DNA of 64,000 nt. Origin: Diadema setosum (Eukaryota > Echinodermata > Echinoidea > Diadematoida > Diadematidae). The notes below the pieces were generated by a model, which had not been told where the DNA came from, did no database searches, and worked only from the letters and a program-made list of their open reading frames with translations. This document shows, piece after piece, positions 35,870-48,114 of the stretch. Both the position numbers and the translations under genes were made by a program. The stretch lies in contig NC_092704.1 in assembly GCF_964275005.1 (NCBI RefSeq), positions 5,352,048 to 5,416,047 of the forward strand, written 5' to 3'. Every line of letters starts with the position of its first letter. Positions within the stretch are counted from its first letter, which is position 1.

Positions 35870-37170
35870 GAAATTGGAAAGTCCTGAAGAAAGGGTACTG
35901 GAGGTAGAGAGAGAGATTGCGAAACTGATGGAGGCACTCAGCCGTTCTAGGATGGACAAGGAACTACTCGAGTGGGAAATGGCTCGAGTAGAAGATCCAA
36001 GAATGGAACGACAGGAGGATGCCAGTAACTCTCAGGCAAATCTATGCACAAAAGAAACTCCAACTCGAGCAAAGGACTTTCCGCAGAAATTTCGTGAAGT
36101 CGATTCTGAGATTAGATTCAATTTGCCTCAGCGTAAGCAGGTGAATGAGACAGGCTAAATGTCGATGGAGCCACCAACCCAGACGCAAATAAGTTAGGGT
36201 CCAAATTTTGCAACACACCCAAGGCCGAGCATGACATTTGGCATGTCGACACCGATAGCGGCAAACACAGTGAATGCAAAGCTCCTGATCCCAGGAAGCA
36301 GGAACATGCCAGCTAACAATACAGCAGAACACACCCCAATGCAGCGACAGAGCAACCAATCATCTCCAGTGGGTTATGGGCAAGCACATGGACACCATGT
36401 CAGTGATGTCAGCGTACCTCTACCCCACACACCATACCCAGGAGTGAATCAGAGACCATTACTAGTACCAGATAGGTACAATGGTGAATCATCGTGGAAC
36501 GAGTACAAGCAGCATTTTGAGGCTTGTATCAAAGTTAACGGCTGAAATGACTTCCAAGCAGCAACATTTCTAACAGCAAGTCTTCAAGGAAGGGCACTAC
36601 GAGCCATTAGCACTGTAGGAGTTGGAGTGAAAAATTCCAACAGTGAGTCAAGACGACTCCTGTCTCAGCGATTTGGCCCCAGTCAGCAAGCTGAAAATTA
36701 CTTAGCAGAATTGCGCCATCGCAGGCAGGGCCCGAGAGAATCTCTACAGGAATTGGGCCAGGCTATACATGAGCTGGCAAGCAAAGCATACCCCGACATT
36801 CCCCCAGCATCAAGGAATAGGCTCGAGAGGAACCACTTCATTGATGGGATCGAAAGCCAGTCTATTCGTGAAGGAATCCACAGGGCTCGCCCTTCATCAT
36901 TAGACGAAGCACTCTGTGCTGCTTTAGAGACAGACAACTTTGAGAAAATCGAGCTCCAAAGAAGAAATGAGCGTCTACAGAGTAGCAAGCCAACCAGGAG
37001 AAGAAGGCACAATTCCATGCGAACACTACAACTCAGGGAAAAGAAACCCGGAAGTGCTATCGTTGTGGTGACCCAAACCATCTCATTCGTGACTGCCCCG
37101 TTCCAAAGAAGAATCTTCAAAAGAAGGAAAACGACTCCCAGCCGACCGAAGGGTCTGCGGGAAGGCTGTG
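35870..37170 (+). pseudogene. gag region of the LTR element (fossil)
   Basis: An N-terminal part rich in charged heptads (EREIAKLMEALSRSR) suggests a coiled coil. It is followed by VPDRYNGESSWNEYKQHFEA, a frequent capsid-domain start in gypsy-type gag. A CCHC zinc-knuckle-like stretch lies near 37,050-37,110. The gag region is broken. Confidence 0.8.
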
Positions 37171-38800
37171 AAGCAAACTGAGCCCAAAGAAGACTTGGAC
37201 AGTACCCAGTCATCAGAAACTGACAGGGTATACACAATACCTAATTTGTCAACGGAAGCAAAACAAGGCCTCTACATCACAGGGAAAATTCCGTCAACAA
37301 ACTGCTGTTTCTTGATTGATACTGGATCCACTAACACAATCATTAGTGCCAGCACTTACCACAACATAGATAAGGAACGAAGACCTATACTAGATACAAC
37401 TAGTGTCGCCATAAAGCAAGTAGATGGTACACCTCTCTCAGTGCTTAGATCAGCACTGGTCGAGATACAAATAGGGAAAACTATGCGTCTTGTGAAGGCA
37501 ATAATTGCCGATATCAAGTGTGAAGGGATCCTTGGAATGGATTTCCTTCTGCCAACCGGTGGAAGCCTGGATTTTGGGAGATTGAGTCTCAACCTGAATG
37601 GGAACACCTGAAAGGCACCAATTCAAATGGGCAATCTTTTGTGGGATGAGTTATTGCCACCAATGACATGAAAGTACCACCAGGACATGAAGCAATAATC
37701 TGTGGCCGGATAGCAAACCGACAGAAGGAGATGACGGGGCCAGCCTTTGTAGAACACGCTGAAGCAGATGTCATACCTGTCCGAGTACTTAATCCAGGCC
37801 ACAGTGAACTGACAGTTAAGGAGGGAACCACGTTAGGAACCATAGCCTCTGCACAAGTTGAAGACACAGGAGTTGACACAAATTCAAAGCCTGAACAAAA
37901 TCTCCCCGAGCAATTGCAAGATTTGTTTGACAGAAGTAAAGAAAACCTGGAACCCCAGTACCATGAACAACTACGACAATGTTTGACAGAGTTTGCAGAC
38001 GTTTTCTCCAAATCTAGCTCTGACATTGTAGAACATTCCATCAATACAGGAAATGCAAGACCAATCAAACAACGAGCGAGGAGGCATCCTGTTATTAATC
38101 AAAAGGAGATAGACAGTCAAGTGAAGGACTTAGAGGAAAGGGGTGTTATCGAACCCTCTGATAGTCCATGGGCCTCTAATGTCGTGCTTGTGAGAAAGAA
38201 GGACGGTTCTCAACGATTGTGCATTGACTACAGAGACTTAAATGCAGTCACCATCAAGGACGCCTATCCGGTACCTCGCATTGATGAGACATTGGATGCT
38301 CTAGAGTCAGCCAAATGGTTTTCAACTTTGGACCTGTCATCAGGATATTGGCAGGTGGCGCTTGACAAGGAGGCACAAGAGAAGTCCACGTTCGTAGTGC
38401 GCAATGGCCTATACTAATGGAAAGTGATGCCATTTGGTTTAACCAACGCGCCTGCGACATTTGAACGCCTCATGGGGAAGGTGCTGAGGGGACTTCAATG
38501 GGATATCCTCCTGATCTACTTGGATGATGGAGAAGAACGGGTGCTTGCGTACTTCAGCCGGAAGCTTAGTAAGGCAGAGAGGAATTACTGCGTCACCCGA
38601 CAGGAGCTGCTTGCAGTAATAGCATAACTGAAACCTTTCCGACAATATCTGTATGGCAGAAACGTCAATTTCCGGACGGACCATGCGTCCATACGCTGGT
38701 TGGTACACTTCAAAAATCCTGAAGGGCAGATGGCACGATGGCTCGAACAGTTGTCCGAATACCAAATCAAGATTGAACACAGACCTGGTCGATAACATGC
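37170..38800 (+). pseudogene. Protease, reverse transcriptase and RNase H region of the LTR element (fossil)
   Basis: CFLIDTGSTNTIISA near 37,308 carries the D-T-G active-site motif of retroviral-type aspartic proteases. Reverse-transcriptase motifs follow: RLCIDYRDLNAVTIKDAYP, then FSTLDLSSGYWQVALD, then LLIYLDD near 38,510. An RNase H-like motif, [19 protein letters not shown], comes next. The order PR-RT-RH is that of Metaviridae. The region is broken and incomplete. Confidence 0.88.
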
Positions 38801-38829
38801 AAATGCAGATGGGCCTTCACGCATGCAAT

Positions 38830-40514
38830 GTAAACAGTGTGGAAGAAAGGTAGAGGAGGTACATACTGAAGTCCTGACTACGTTCCAAGTCACCTCTCCA
38901 AAGGATGACATAGATGGAAATGTCGGAGGTATTACTTCACAGCCTGCCTTAGCACTGTCAGACATACGAGACGCCCAACTAGCGGATGAAGACTTCAGAT
39001 GGATGATGAGCAGGAAAGAAAATGATCCAAGACCAGAGTGGAGTTCAGTAGCTCAAAAATCATCAGCAGTAAAAACATACTGGGCTCAATGAGATCAAAT
39101 TGAGACTCATGAAGGCGTCCTTTTCTGAGAAACTCCGCAAAGATGTAGTTGCAGAGATTCATGGGAATCCCTTAGGTGGACACCTTGGCTCCTGGAAAAC
39201 GCTTGCGAAAGTAAAGGCAAGGTTTTACTGGAGCGGATTGACGGCTGATGTGAGGTCCTTCACAAGGACGTGTTCTCTGTGCCAGAGACGGAAATCACCT
39301 CCAAGGAGATGGCAAGCACCATTGCAACAAAGTCGTGTTGGAGCACCCCTTGAACGGGTTGCAATAGACTTAATGGGGCCCTTGCCAAAGACTGATTCAG
39401 GGAATCAGTGGATTTTGGTGATAGGTGACTATCATACAAAATGGATGGAGGCTTATGCTCTCCCGGATGGCAAGGCAGTTACAGTGGCTAAGAAACTTGT
39501 TGATATGAGTCTATCTGCCGTTTTGGTATTCCTCTGGAACTTCACTCGGATCAGGGCTCAAGCTTTGAATCCCAAGTATTTTCAGAAGTATGCACTCTCC
39601 TCAAGATTCATAAAACCCGAACAACCCCTACAACCCCAAATCTGATGGTTTAGTAGAACGCTTTAACAGAACCCTAGTGAACATCGTCGCTATGCTGCTC
39701 CACGAAACTGAAGGACAGAAAAACTGGGATGAGCACCTCGCTTTCGCGACTAGTGCATATCGGGCAAGGCCCCAGGAGTCTACAGGAGAAACTCCGAATA
39801 TGATGATGCTTGGAAGAGAAACGAGGATGTCCATTGACCTGACAACTTATCACTAGACGACGAAGAAATTGTCGCTGATGACTACGCCCAACAACTAAGG
39901 AGGAAGATCAGGGATGCCCACAAACGAGCCAACGAATGCTTGGACAAGAGTACGGTCAGGCAGAAAACAGCCTATGATCGGAAGTCAAAGGATCACCAGC
40001 TCCAAGTAGGTGATGCTGTGTGGCTACATGACCCGGCAAAGAAGAAAGGCGTTTCCCCAAAGCTCCAGCTGCGCTGAACAGGCCCATACCTGGTAGTTAG
40101 CAAACTCTCTGACGTAACACTGCGCATCCAACTGAGTCCTCGCGCTTAACAAAAGGTCGTCCATGTAGATTGGCTCAAACCATGCCATGGAGTAGGCCTA
40201 TCACAACAGAAATGGGAATGGAGGGACCATCAAATCCTCAGGTGGATGGGGTAAATGAGGACGTCAATGAGAGCCATACAACTGACATAAATAATGAACC
40301 ACCACAGCATGAGTCATCCGAAGAGTCGGGGGGTAGGGACCAAAAAGTTAATAATTTTAACAGTGAAGCAGACAACATTCTTCAATATGAAAATGTTTCT
40401 CATGAGTCATCCACTAGTGAACCAAAAAGGGCAGTGAGTGAAAATAATGATGGGCACACACGTTTCGTGAATGCACGATACCCCATACGCAATCGACAAC
40501 GCCCAAAATACTGA
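38830..40514 (+). pseudogene. Integrase region and pol tail of the LTR element (fossil)
   Basis: An HHCC-type zinc-binding region (HGNPLGGHLGSWKTL ... CSLCQRRKS) and the catalytic-core start (ERVAIDLMGPLPKTDSGNQW) identify the integrase, at about 39,100-39,650. The pol tail ends RYPIRNRQRPKY, a common end of gypsy-type polyproteins. The integrase is broken. Confidence 0.85.
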
Positions 40515-40547
40515 GAGGATTACTGTCCTTAACAAAATGGTATTATT

Positions 40548-41276
40548 ATGTTGCTCCCCCCAGATTTGACAATGGCTGACCGCGAAGGAAGAGTCTGCAG
40601 ACGCTGTGGGAAAACCTTCACCACGATTGCAGAACTAAACTCCCACCTGAGGGATGTACATAACATCTACCGGGGACATATCTACAGATGCATGGAGTGT
40701 GATTATACAACGCACAGGTCGTACAACCTCAAGCGACACACCGACCTCGTTCATAATAGGAGAGACCGGAGGACCGTCCGGCGCAGGGAGGGAAGGCTGT
40801 CCCCATCACTTAATGGATCCCCTCTGCCCGAAACCAAAGCCCCCACCATGTTCCTGCCAGGTACTTCAACACCCTGCAATTCCCATAGGCCTACTCCCGA
40901 ACCACCAAGTTGCAAGATCCCATCCTCCCAAGGGACTGCCCCCACCAGCCCTGCAATCTCCCTCGCCCCATCACCTAACCCGGAGTTTGAGACTACGCCC
41001 CCATCCCGACTCAGTGGAAAGCCAGTGGCTTTCCTCCTACAAAGCATGGATAACCAGTCGGCAAGCGGCAGCGACATCGATGATGAAGATACACCTGTGA
41101 CCCCGATCGCGCCTACCACCATTCTTGCCAGTGCAGTTGAGAAGAAGACCATCCGCTACTATTACAACGGACGTGTCATCCGCCAGCTGGATTCGACCAT
41201 AACATACACCGTGAAGGTCCCAAAGAACTGGGACAATGGCGTTGAGTGCCACCATGCTTTGTCGAAGAAAGAGTAA
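40548..41276 (+). CDS. Extra ORF of the LTR element with two C2H2 zinc fingers (242 aa)
   Basis: This frame looks whole. It starts 34 bp after the end of pol (second Met at residue 9 is an alternative start). Two classical C2H2 fingers are seen: Cys17, Cys20, His33, His38 (CRRCGKTF...) and Cys48, Cys51, His64, His69 (CMECDYTT...), both C-x2-C-x12-H-x4-H. A long Pro/Ser/Thr-rich linker follows (about residues 85-160), then a conserved-looking C-terminal block with IRYYYNGRVIRQLDSTITYT. Such an ORF is not part of the standard gag-pol set. Its place inside the LTRs shows it belongs to the element. The fingers suggest nucleic-acid binding, but its role is unknown. It could be a captured host zinc-finger exon or an element-specific accessory gene. 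Confidence 0.75.
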   Translation: MLLPPDLTMADREGRVCRRCGKTFTTIAELNSHLRDVHNIYRGHIYRCMECDYTTHRSYNLKRHTDLVHNRRDRRTVRRREGRLSPSLNGSPLPETKAPTMFLPGTSTPCNSHRPTPEPPSCKIPSSQGTAPTSPAISLAPSPNPEFETTPPSRLSGKPVAFLLQSMDNQSASGSDIDDEDTPVTPIAPTTILASAVEKKTIRYYYNGRVIRQLDSTITYTVKVPKNWDNGVECHHALSKKE

Positions 41277-41814
41277 TGCATGGTTTTGTTCGTATGTATG
41301 CATGTATCTATGTATTATGACCATTTATTTCTTTTCTGTAGCTGTTTCTAACCTTACCTATTCTCCCCCTCTCTCTATCTCTTGCTTGCACTTGCTCTCT
41401 CTACCTATATCTCTATCTCTCTGTCTCTTTACCTTTTCTGTTACTGGTAGTATGCATTGATGAGGTTGATATGTTGTAAATATTGTGAATATGGTAAGCC
41501 AGCATTCAAGAACATTTCTACTTTGTTAAGTAATGCTATATTGTTTTTATGACCTGTTTTGACACCTGGTCAAAGACTACTTTAGTAAAAGTTAGGTTTA
41601 TATGATTTTTTTTCTTTGCATTAACAAAGAAAGAGTTTCGCCGATCATATGAATTTGTGTATACATCTACAAAGTACATGGATCAAATGCAAATAATAAC
41701 TGCTTTATCAGTGTTATATTTTGTCTTCGCATGAATGTATTCATGTATTTTTAAACAGACTTTCATTATCTTTTAATTATGTGTTCATGTATAAGTGTAC
41801 ACATAAAGGTACAC

Positions 41815-42302
41815 TTTTTGTCTGTTGGGTTGTATAAAGCTTAGGCCTATGCCACAGTAGGTTTGCCAAAGCAGAAGTATGGCTGACAGGTATATGAACA
41901 GGTGCTTAAGAAATAGTTTTATATGTTACATGTATGTTTTTAGAGAAGCAAAGAGAACCGGATTTAAACTTATATTTTTTTGTCTGTTGAGTTGTGTAAA
42001 GCTTAGGCCTATGCCAAAGTAGGTTCGCCAAAGCAGAAGTATGGCTGACAGGTATATGAACAGGTGCTTAAGAAATAGTTTTATATGTTACATGTATATT
42101 TTTAGAGAAGGAAAGAGAACCGGATCTAAACTTATATTTTTTGTCTGTTGAGTTGTATAAAGCTTAGGCCTATGCCAAAGTAGGTTTGCCAAAGCAGAAG
42201 AATGGCTGACAGGTATATGAACAGGTGCTTAAGAAATAGTTTTATATGTTACATGTATGTTTTTAGAGAAGGAAAGAGAACCGGATTTAAACTTATATTT
42301 TT
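41815..42302 (+). repeat. Three tandem copies of a 162-bp unit near the 3' end of the LTR element
   Basis: Units start with GTCTGTTGRGTTGT near 41,820, 41,982 and 42,143, and share AAGCTTAGGCCTATGCC, TATGAACAGGTGCTTAAG and GAGAACCGGATTTAAACTT. Identity is very high. The array lies between the zinc-finger ORF and the 3' LTR. Confidence 0.92.
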
Positions 42303-43153
42303 GCATGCCAGGTGTACGTTTATTATGTTTAAGTCTGTTTGTTGATTTGCTGGTAGAGAATCTTGTCAGCGCTTTCTGAACGAGTACTTGATTATCTTGT
42401 AATCTTTGTCTTTAAGTTCGTTGTTGTTGGACTTAGAAAAGATTTGATACAGTTTAAACATTGTTTCTAGTGATTACTGGAAGATTGTAATTGTTCATGT
42501 TATGTCTTTACTTACCGTTCTCTACTTTCCTTCTCTATTGCCTGTCACTGTTGCTTTTTCCTTTTCGACTATCCGTACTGGTTCTGCCTCACATTTTCCC
42601 CCTTCTCTTCAATTATTTCTGCTTATTTTATCTGCTGTCTTTCTATACCAGTACCACTTGACAGTTGTGTGTCGTTACCACAAATGAGGCATGATTTTGT
42701 TTTGTATTACATGTATGATAACATCTGGAGTTTAATTGCTGCAGGCTCCTCAGGTGTAGACGTGACTTTCATGAACAAAGTTTTATGCTTGTATTCACAT
42801 TCCTATATTTTTGTGCCAAGTGATACCTACAGGGTGTTTCAAGATGCAAAGTATGGAAGTGCTATACGTATTTTAAAGTTTTGATACCTCTTTCAGTGCT
42901 AAAACAACTTTTTGCCAAACATTAGTGTGTGACAAGAAATTTTACTATATGTTGTATGCTACGTGACAAGGTATATTTTTGTATGTTATACTGGATGCCT
43001 TAATTGCCATACGTGTGTTGGTCAGTCGTACCTCAGAGTTGGTAAATAGTTTTCGTTTTGTTTTCTTTGAAAAAAAAATAATAACGTTCTGTGAATTTTG
43101 TGGCGTTATCAGATAATTTGATACTTGGACGTTTCAATCTTGGTGGAGGGTTG

Positions 43154-44597
43154 TGTCACAAAATTGCCTAGAGCACCCCTCTCACTGTAATGGATCAGTC
43201 CAGGACTGTGCACTGGAGTGTGCACTGGAGTGTGTACTGTACTGTAGGCATGGGTTATGTGTTAAAGTACACAGGTCATGAGTGTGTGTGCCTGACCCAG
43301 CAGTGTCAGGTCAGTACAAAGTTTAGTGCAAGTGCACTTGTCTTCAGAGTGTGTCCAGGGATTGTAGTGGGGTGAAGACTGAATCTCGCCACTGTGCTGC
43401 CTTGGATGCTGCTCATGCAATACTGTTTACTGTACTTCTCAAGTCTCTCGCTCTGTACTTGAATCGACTTACACTGCTGTATTTGAGCTGATCCTCCTTG
43501 ATTAAACACATTGGAACGTAATGTACCCTGACTGTTGACTCATTTTATGAAGTCTTGACCTAAATAATAAGTGCATGTAGTGAGTGCTTATTTGTTGATG
43601 GTTGCTCTGATGAGCGAGGGTATGAGGTGACCATGGGCCGAATGCATAAAACAAGCAATTGCTTGTAAGCAATTGCTTCAAGCAAAAGCACAAGCTTGTC
43701 TAGCTCAAGCAATTGCTTAAATCCATATGCATAATCTTTTGCTAGTGCTTATACCTTTTGCTTGTCCCGCACAAGCAATTGCTTGCGTTTTCAACAAAAG
43801 GGACGTCACGCCTGTGCGAACACAAGAACAAAGGCGAGTGTGGCAGCATGCATTTGAAAGGGCATATGTGTGCAGAAACATTTCCTGACATAGCAGAAGA
43901 GCTATGAAATGACACTCATAAATGCACACACAGACGCACACACACACAACTATACACACACTCGTATTACTGGCTGATTCCCATCACTGCTTACAATAGC
44001 CCGCATCTGCCAGATCGCACGTGGAGAGACGTCTCCTTGCTCTCCACCGAAGTGAGACATCCTACCTGTTTTTCATCAAATTTTGCGTGCTAACCACTGG
44101 ACATTCCCGTTGTTGAAATGAAAAATTTCTTACTCTGCTTAAGAGTAATTTCTTGTAGATTTATACCACTCCTTCACGATTGTTGTCTTTCTTCCATGAA
44201 TATGAAAATGATACTTAAAAGGGAACGTCCCAGATAAGCTAAAGCTCAAGCTCATTTTACAGAGCTTGGAAAATCGTAAGCAATTGCTAGCAAGAACTAG
44301 CAAAAGGTATGCTTTATGCATACGTTTTCAAGCAAATGCTTGGTCTCTAAGCAATTGCTTGCGGACAGCAAGCAATTGCTTGTACTTGCTAGCAAGAGCT
44401 TCTGTTCGCAAGCAATTGCTTGTTTTTATGCATACGGATTCGAGTAAAAGGCCCTAGCACAAGCAATTGCTAGCCTTTATGCATCCGGCCCATGAGTGAG
44501 CGATAAGCTGAGGTGCCTGCTAGCCATATACTTTGGCGAGTATCCCGATTGAGTTGATGAAAATACTCAGTAATAACAAAGAGGCAAATTTGTTACA
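43154..44597 (+). repeat. 3' LTR, interrupted
   Basis: TGTCACAAAATTGCC to AAATTTGTTACA, about 590 bp of LTR sequence split by an 856-bp insertion at 43,636-44,491. A purine-rich GGTGGAGGG just upstream (about 43,141) is a weak polypurine tract. Confidence 0.9.
43636..44491. mobile_element. MITE-like element rich in AAGCAATTGCTT palindromes, inserted in the 3' LTR
   Basis: The ends GGCCGAATGCATAAA and TTTATGCATCCGGCC are 15-bp inverted repeats with one mismatch. CATG stands on both sides (43,632-43,635 and 44,492-44,495), while the 5' LTR has it once in GACCATGAGTGAG, the empty site. The first about 150 bp and last about 220 bp carry many CAAGCAATTGCTTG-type palindromes, more than a dozen. 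The middle has a short CA-rich stretch near 43,924-43,950. No transposase is present and I cannot name the superfamily; a 4-bp duplication is unusual. Confidence 0.88.
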
Positions 44598-46149
44598 CTA
44601 TTATTATCTCTGCAAAATAACTGCAGGCCTAATAAATAGTGATTTACGGCAAGATTTCAAAAATCATATTGCCCATTGGTCGCAAACTCATGTTAGCTGT
44701 AAATATTAATAGACTTATCATTTAACGCACTTGGATCATGGAGTCTATGGATGCTTGTGAAGTGTTTGGACAGATTTTGGTGTTTTTGCCTCAATGCGTA
44801 AGTGATTTAAAGGAACTATAAAATGCAGCATATTTTTGGCTCTTATTTATATTTCTGGACTTAAAATCAAGGTCTGGAGAAAAAAAATATATATATATAT
44901 TCCCTGTTAAAATACGCACAGTGTTGTTTCAGGCTTGTTTACCGATATCAGACATAATCGACGTGACTGAAAGGTTCTACGCCATTTCCAGAACACAAAA
45001 CCGATTCGCCTCCTCGTGTTCATAATCTAGACAATGTACACAAAGTCATGCAATAGGTACAGAAGGGAATGTGAAAATTTCATTTTCATCATTTCGTCAC
45101 ACGTTGGTGACCGACCAGGTGCATGACGAATTCAAATCAGATATGAATTAGATGGGGAAGGGAAAAAAGTTTAAGTGAAAGACAATTCTTGTTTTATTTT
45201 ATTTATATCGCCCTAAGAGATATACAGGCTGCAATCCTGCCGTGGCGTACCTAAAATATTTGCTTCCACTCAGGGTGAACACGCAGATTGCTGCTCATGT
45301 ACCTTGCGATGCTATACTGTTATGCTATGCACATGTACCACGCATATAATCTCAACGCATAGCTATCTACGCTTGTGTAAAGGTTCCAACCATAAAAAAG
45401 AAAGTTTGCTTGTCATTTCCTTTCGAAATTTACTGAAACGAATGATTTTATTGCCTATATGTGGCAAGGTGTAACAACCAAAGAAGGAGATAGACTACAT
45501 TAGGCTCTTTGATCTAAAGACAAAGAAATGGAGAGATTGGGCGTCCTGCATGAAATTGACTCGCGCAGACTGGCAGTGCCCCTGCAGGCAACAGGAGCGT
45601 GAACAGCACTGATCAGGACTTCAAAGATGAAGGTTTTTGGTTGGATTTCATTATGAGAAAAATGAAAGGAAAGTTAGCCATACGCTATATAAACATGTTG
45701 CGAATTCACGTATTGGCTCCAATATAACGAAGAATCAAGAAATAAACTAGTAATGCATTATTTCGCCAATAAGAATGAGTTTATTGAACAACTCAAATTT
45801 TCGGTGGCCTCCACCTGGTCAAAAGAAGCAAAAATTTTCTTATTATTCTCTTTATTTTTCTTGACCTTTAACCGCAAATATCTCCATTTGACAATTTTGG
45901 ATTTATCGGTTTTTGCGATCAAACTCTTTATTTGAATTGAAATAAATCTGAATTGAACTTAACTGAATTGAACCGATACCCCTAGAATCAACAGAAAATG
46001 TAAACGGAAAAGTTGGATAATACCACCTATCGGCCTGCAATACTGTATATTTCACAGTAGGAATAGCGCAATTTATAGGTGATATTGCATATTTTCGTTT
46101 TTTGTTTGACCTGCTGCATGGCAACTGTTACAAAAAAGACCACTTTTTC
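44598..46149. other. Gene-free stretch
   Basis: AT dinucleotides near 44,888-44,900 and a GAATTGAA-type tail near 45,935-45,975 (AATTGAAATAAATCTGAATT), which may be a retroposon 3' end. No coding signal. Confidence 0.4.
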
Positions 46150-47030
46150 TGTACCATGTACCAAGGAGGGCTTGTTGCAAGGAGGGATTTTCCAGCACGC
46201 AGGAGAATTTTCCGCGGGCGGACAAGAATTTTTGCGAGTTTCTCACTTGTTTCTTACCTGCTAAACGCGTGCTACTTACCTTCTACTTGCGTATATTCCG
46301 TGTGACCTGCGTGAGAGCTTTGAAACCGATCCGTTTTCTGTTACGATCGACTTACGGGTACTGAGAAGTACCTGCGTTGGGGTTGCCTGCAAGATGCTGC
46401 CGGTAAGGGTCTTCTACTGGTGTTCTGCGTGTACCTCTGCGAGCGAACCCCCACGACTCACTCGGAACAAGTTTTGAGCATGCACAAGGCCTTGTCATAC
46501 CGTATCTTGGGACGTTTTGCGGCTTGACTTGCGGGGAAACAAATTTGCTACCCGGAGCTCTCCGAAGTTGGTCCGCACCTGACAGTACCTAGCGCGAATC
46601 TCGCCTGTAGTTGCCCAGAGGTGCGCATGCTTTTATAGTCCGATTTAACCGCAGCCAAGTTTTGAGCATGACCAAAACTTTTTTTCGGATGCTGGAGAGC
46701 TCCACGCAGAACGCCAGTATAAGAGACCCTTATAGCGGCAGCACCTCGTAGGCAACTCCCACGCAAGTACTTCGCAGCTATCCGCGTATGCAGCTACGAT
46801 AATGACATTCTGTGGGACTTCTGCCATTTCTTCAGAGGAATTCCTTCACTGAGTTGTCAGCCCCCACGCGCCTGCCATTACACAGGTCACACAGTATACC
46901 CGCAAGTAGAATTTAAGTAGAACGCGTTCAGCAAGTAAGACACTTGCACTGACTTGCCCAAATCCTTGTCCGCCCTCAGAAATTGTCCGGTATCCTGGAA
47001 AATCCCTACACGCAACAAGCCCGGAAAAGT
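46150..47030. mobile_element. Foldback element with long imperfect inverted arms
   Basis: The left part (about 46,165-46,315: GGGCTTGTTGCAAGGAGGGA, CTACTTGCGTATATTCCGTG) pairs imperfectly with the right part (about 46,875-47,020: CACAGTATACCCGCAAGTAG, GTGTAGGG reversed). The arms are about 150 bp or more. The G/C-rich interior includes a second, weaker palindrome around 46,550-46,800. Short motifs CGGAAAAGTGTGACA and CGGAAAGGTGTGACA recur just outside (47,014 and 47,196). Confidence 0.65.
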
Positions 47031-47489
47031 GTGACAGGGCCTAAACATGGCTGCGGGTAAAAAAAAAAAATTGCGTGCGCACCTCCGGGCGGCTACGGGT
47101 GAGATGCGTGCTATGTACTGTCATGTGCGGGTCATCTGCGGGGACCTCCGGAAAGTAAAAATTGTTCTTTCCACAAGTCGCACGCAAGGCTTGCCCGGAA
47201 AGGTGTGACACGGCCTTTAGGCATTGTTAGGTTCTGTGGATTTATCTACAATCTGATTTTACACGGCTTTGCCGACTTTCATTGGACAATTTTCAATGCG
47301 CTTTACTTCATACTAATAACTAAATGATAGAAAACAGAGACTAGACATGTTCGATACAATGTTACATTATTTTGTATTATGTTCATTAATACACAGTATA
47401 GTAGGGGCGTTCCCAACAGGTTTAGTCGCTGAACGCACTTGTATACGATGGCATTTAGGCCTGGTGACCCTCGAATATCCTACATACAG

Positions 47490-47494
<5 letters not shown>

Positions 47495-47534
<40 letters not shown>
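47495..47534. repeat. CA microsatellite (unit A)
   Basis: About 20 CA units; the equivalent repeat in unit B lies at 59,050-59,115. Confidence 0.9.
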
Positions 47535-47535
<1 letters not shown>

Positions 47536-48114
47536 CACAAACACATCTATAAAATGTATGTCTTTATAGTAGCCGATACCAGTCACGCTCCATATAGCCA
47601 ATACAAATGGGTCTGCATTTCCTACACACAAGCTACCTAGCACACACCGTCCATTCACACGACCAACTACGGAGCCCTGAGCACGATTAAAGCCAGGTAC
47701 ACACAGGTAACTATTTCCACCACTCCTTTTCACATTATAGCCATACTAGCTTTAAAGCTGCTCTATACGAATGTGAATCTACGTAAGAATGTTCGACTTT
47801 AATTCAATATTATTAATACACTGATTTGTGCGTACATCATTGTGTGAATGTGTGTGAATACACCTATGGCTTATACAGCTAATACGCTATATAGGTACTT
47901 GTGTATGAGCTGAAAAAGGAACTTCAGGGTTGCTATGTCTAGTATACTCAGTACTGTAGTATACATGTACAATAATTTCTATATTGTTTGCATATATGCC
48001 GCACAGGCAATGAGCATAACCACAATGGAAATTGTAGGCCCGTGAAGGGACAGTTGCTTTTGAGTGAATAGCACACACATAAAGGGGCGCGACAGGGGTG
48101 ATGCATCAGAGTTA

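Larger units (their letters stand above)
34445..44597 (+). mobile_element. Ty3/gypsy (Metaviridae) LTR retrotransposon, broken, with extra zinc-finger ORF
   Basis: Two related LTRs (TGTCACAAAA...TTGTTACA) flank gag, protease, reverse transcriptase, RNase H and integrase, in the pol order of Ty3/gypsy elements, plus a further ORF behind pol. The element is about 10.2 kb, of which about 0.86 kb is a later DNA insertion in the 3' LTR. Several breaks, perhaps half a dozen or more, leave gag and pol non-functional. The two LTRs differ by only a few percent plus small indels (by eye), so insertion is fairly recent. I could not match a clean target duplication: ACTAC stands before the 5' LTR and CTATT follows the 3' LTR. 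Confidence 0.92.

Noticed and set aside
40654-41100. 148-codon ORF in another frame of the zinc-finger ORF
   Set aside because: Pro/Ser-rich shadow frame; the 40,548-41,276 frame has the zinc-finger residues.
34445-44597. Possible retrovirus with envelope gene in the ORF after pol
   Set aside because: The ORF after pol has zinc fingers and no signal peptide, transmembrane segment or envelope-like feature; the element is best described as Ty3/gypsy.
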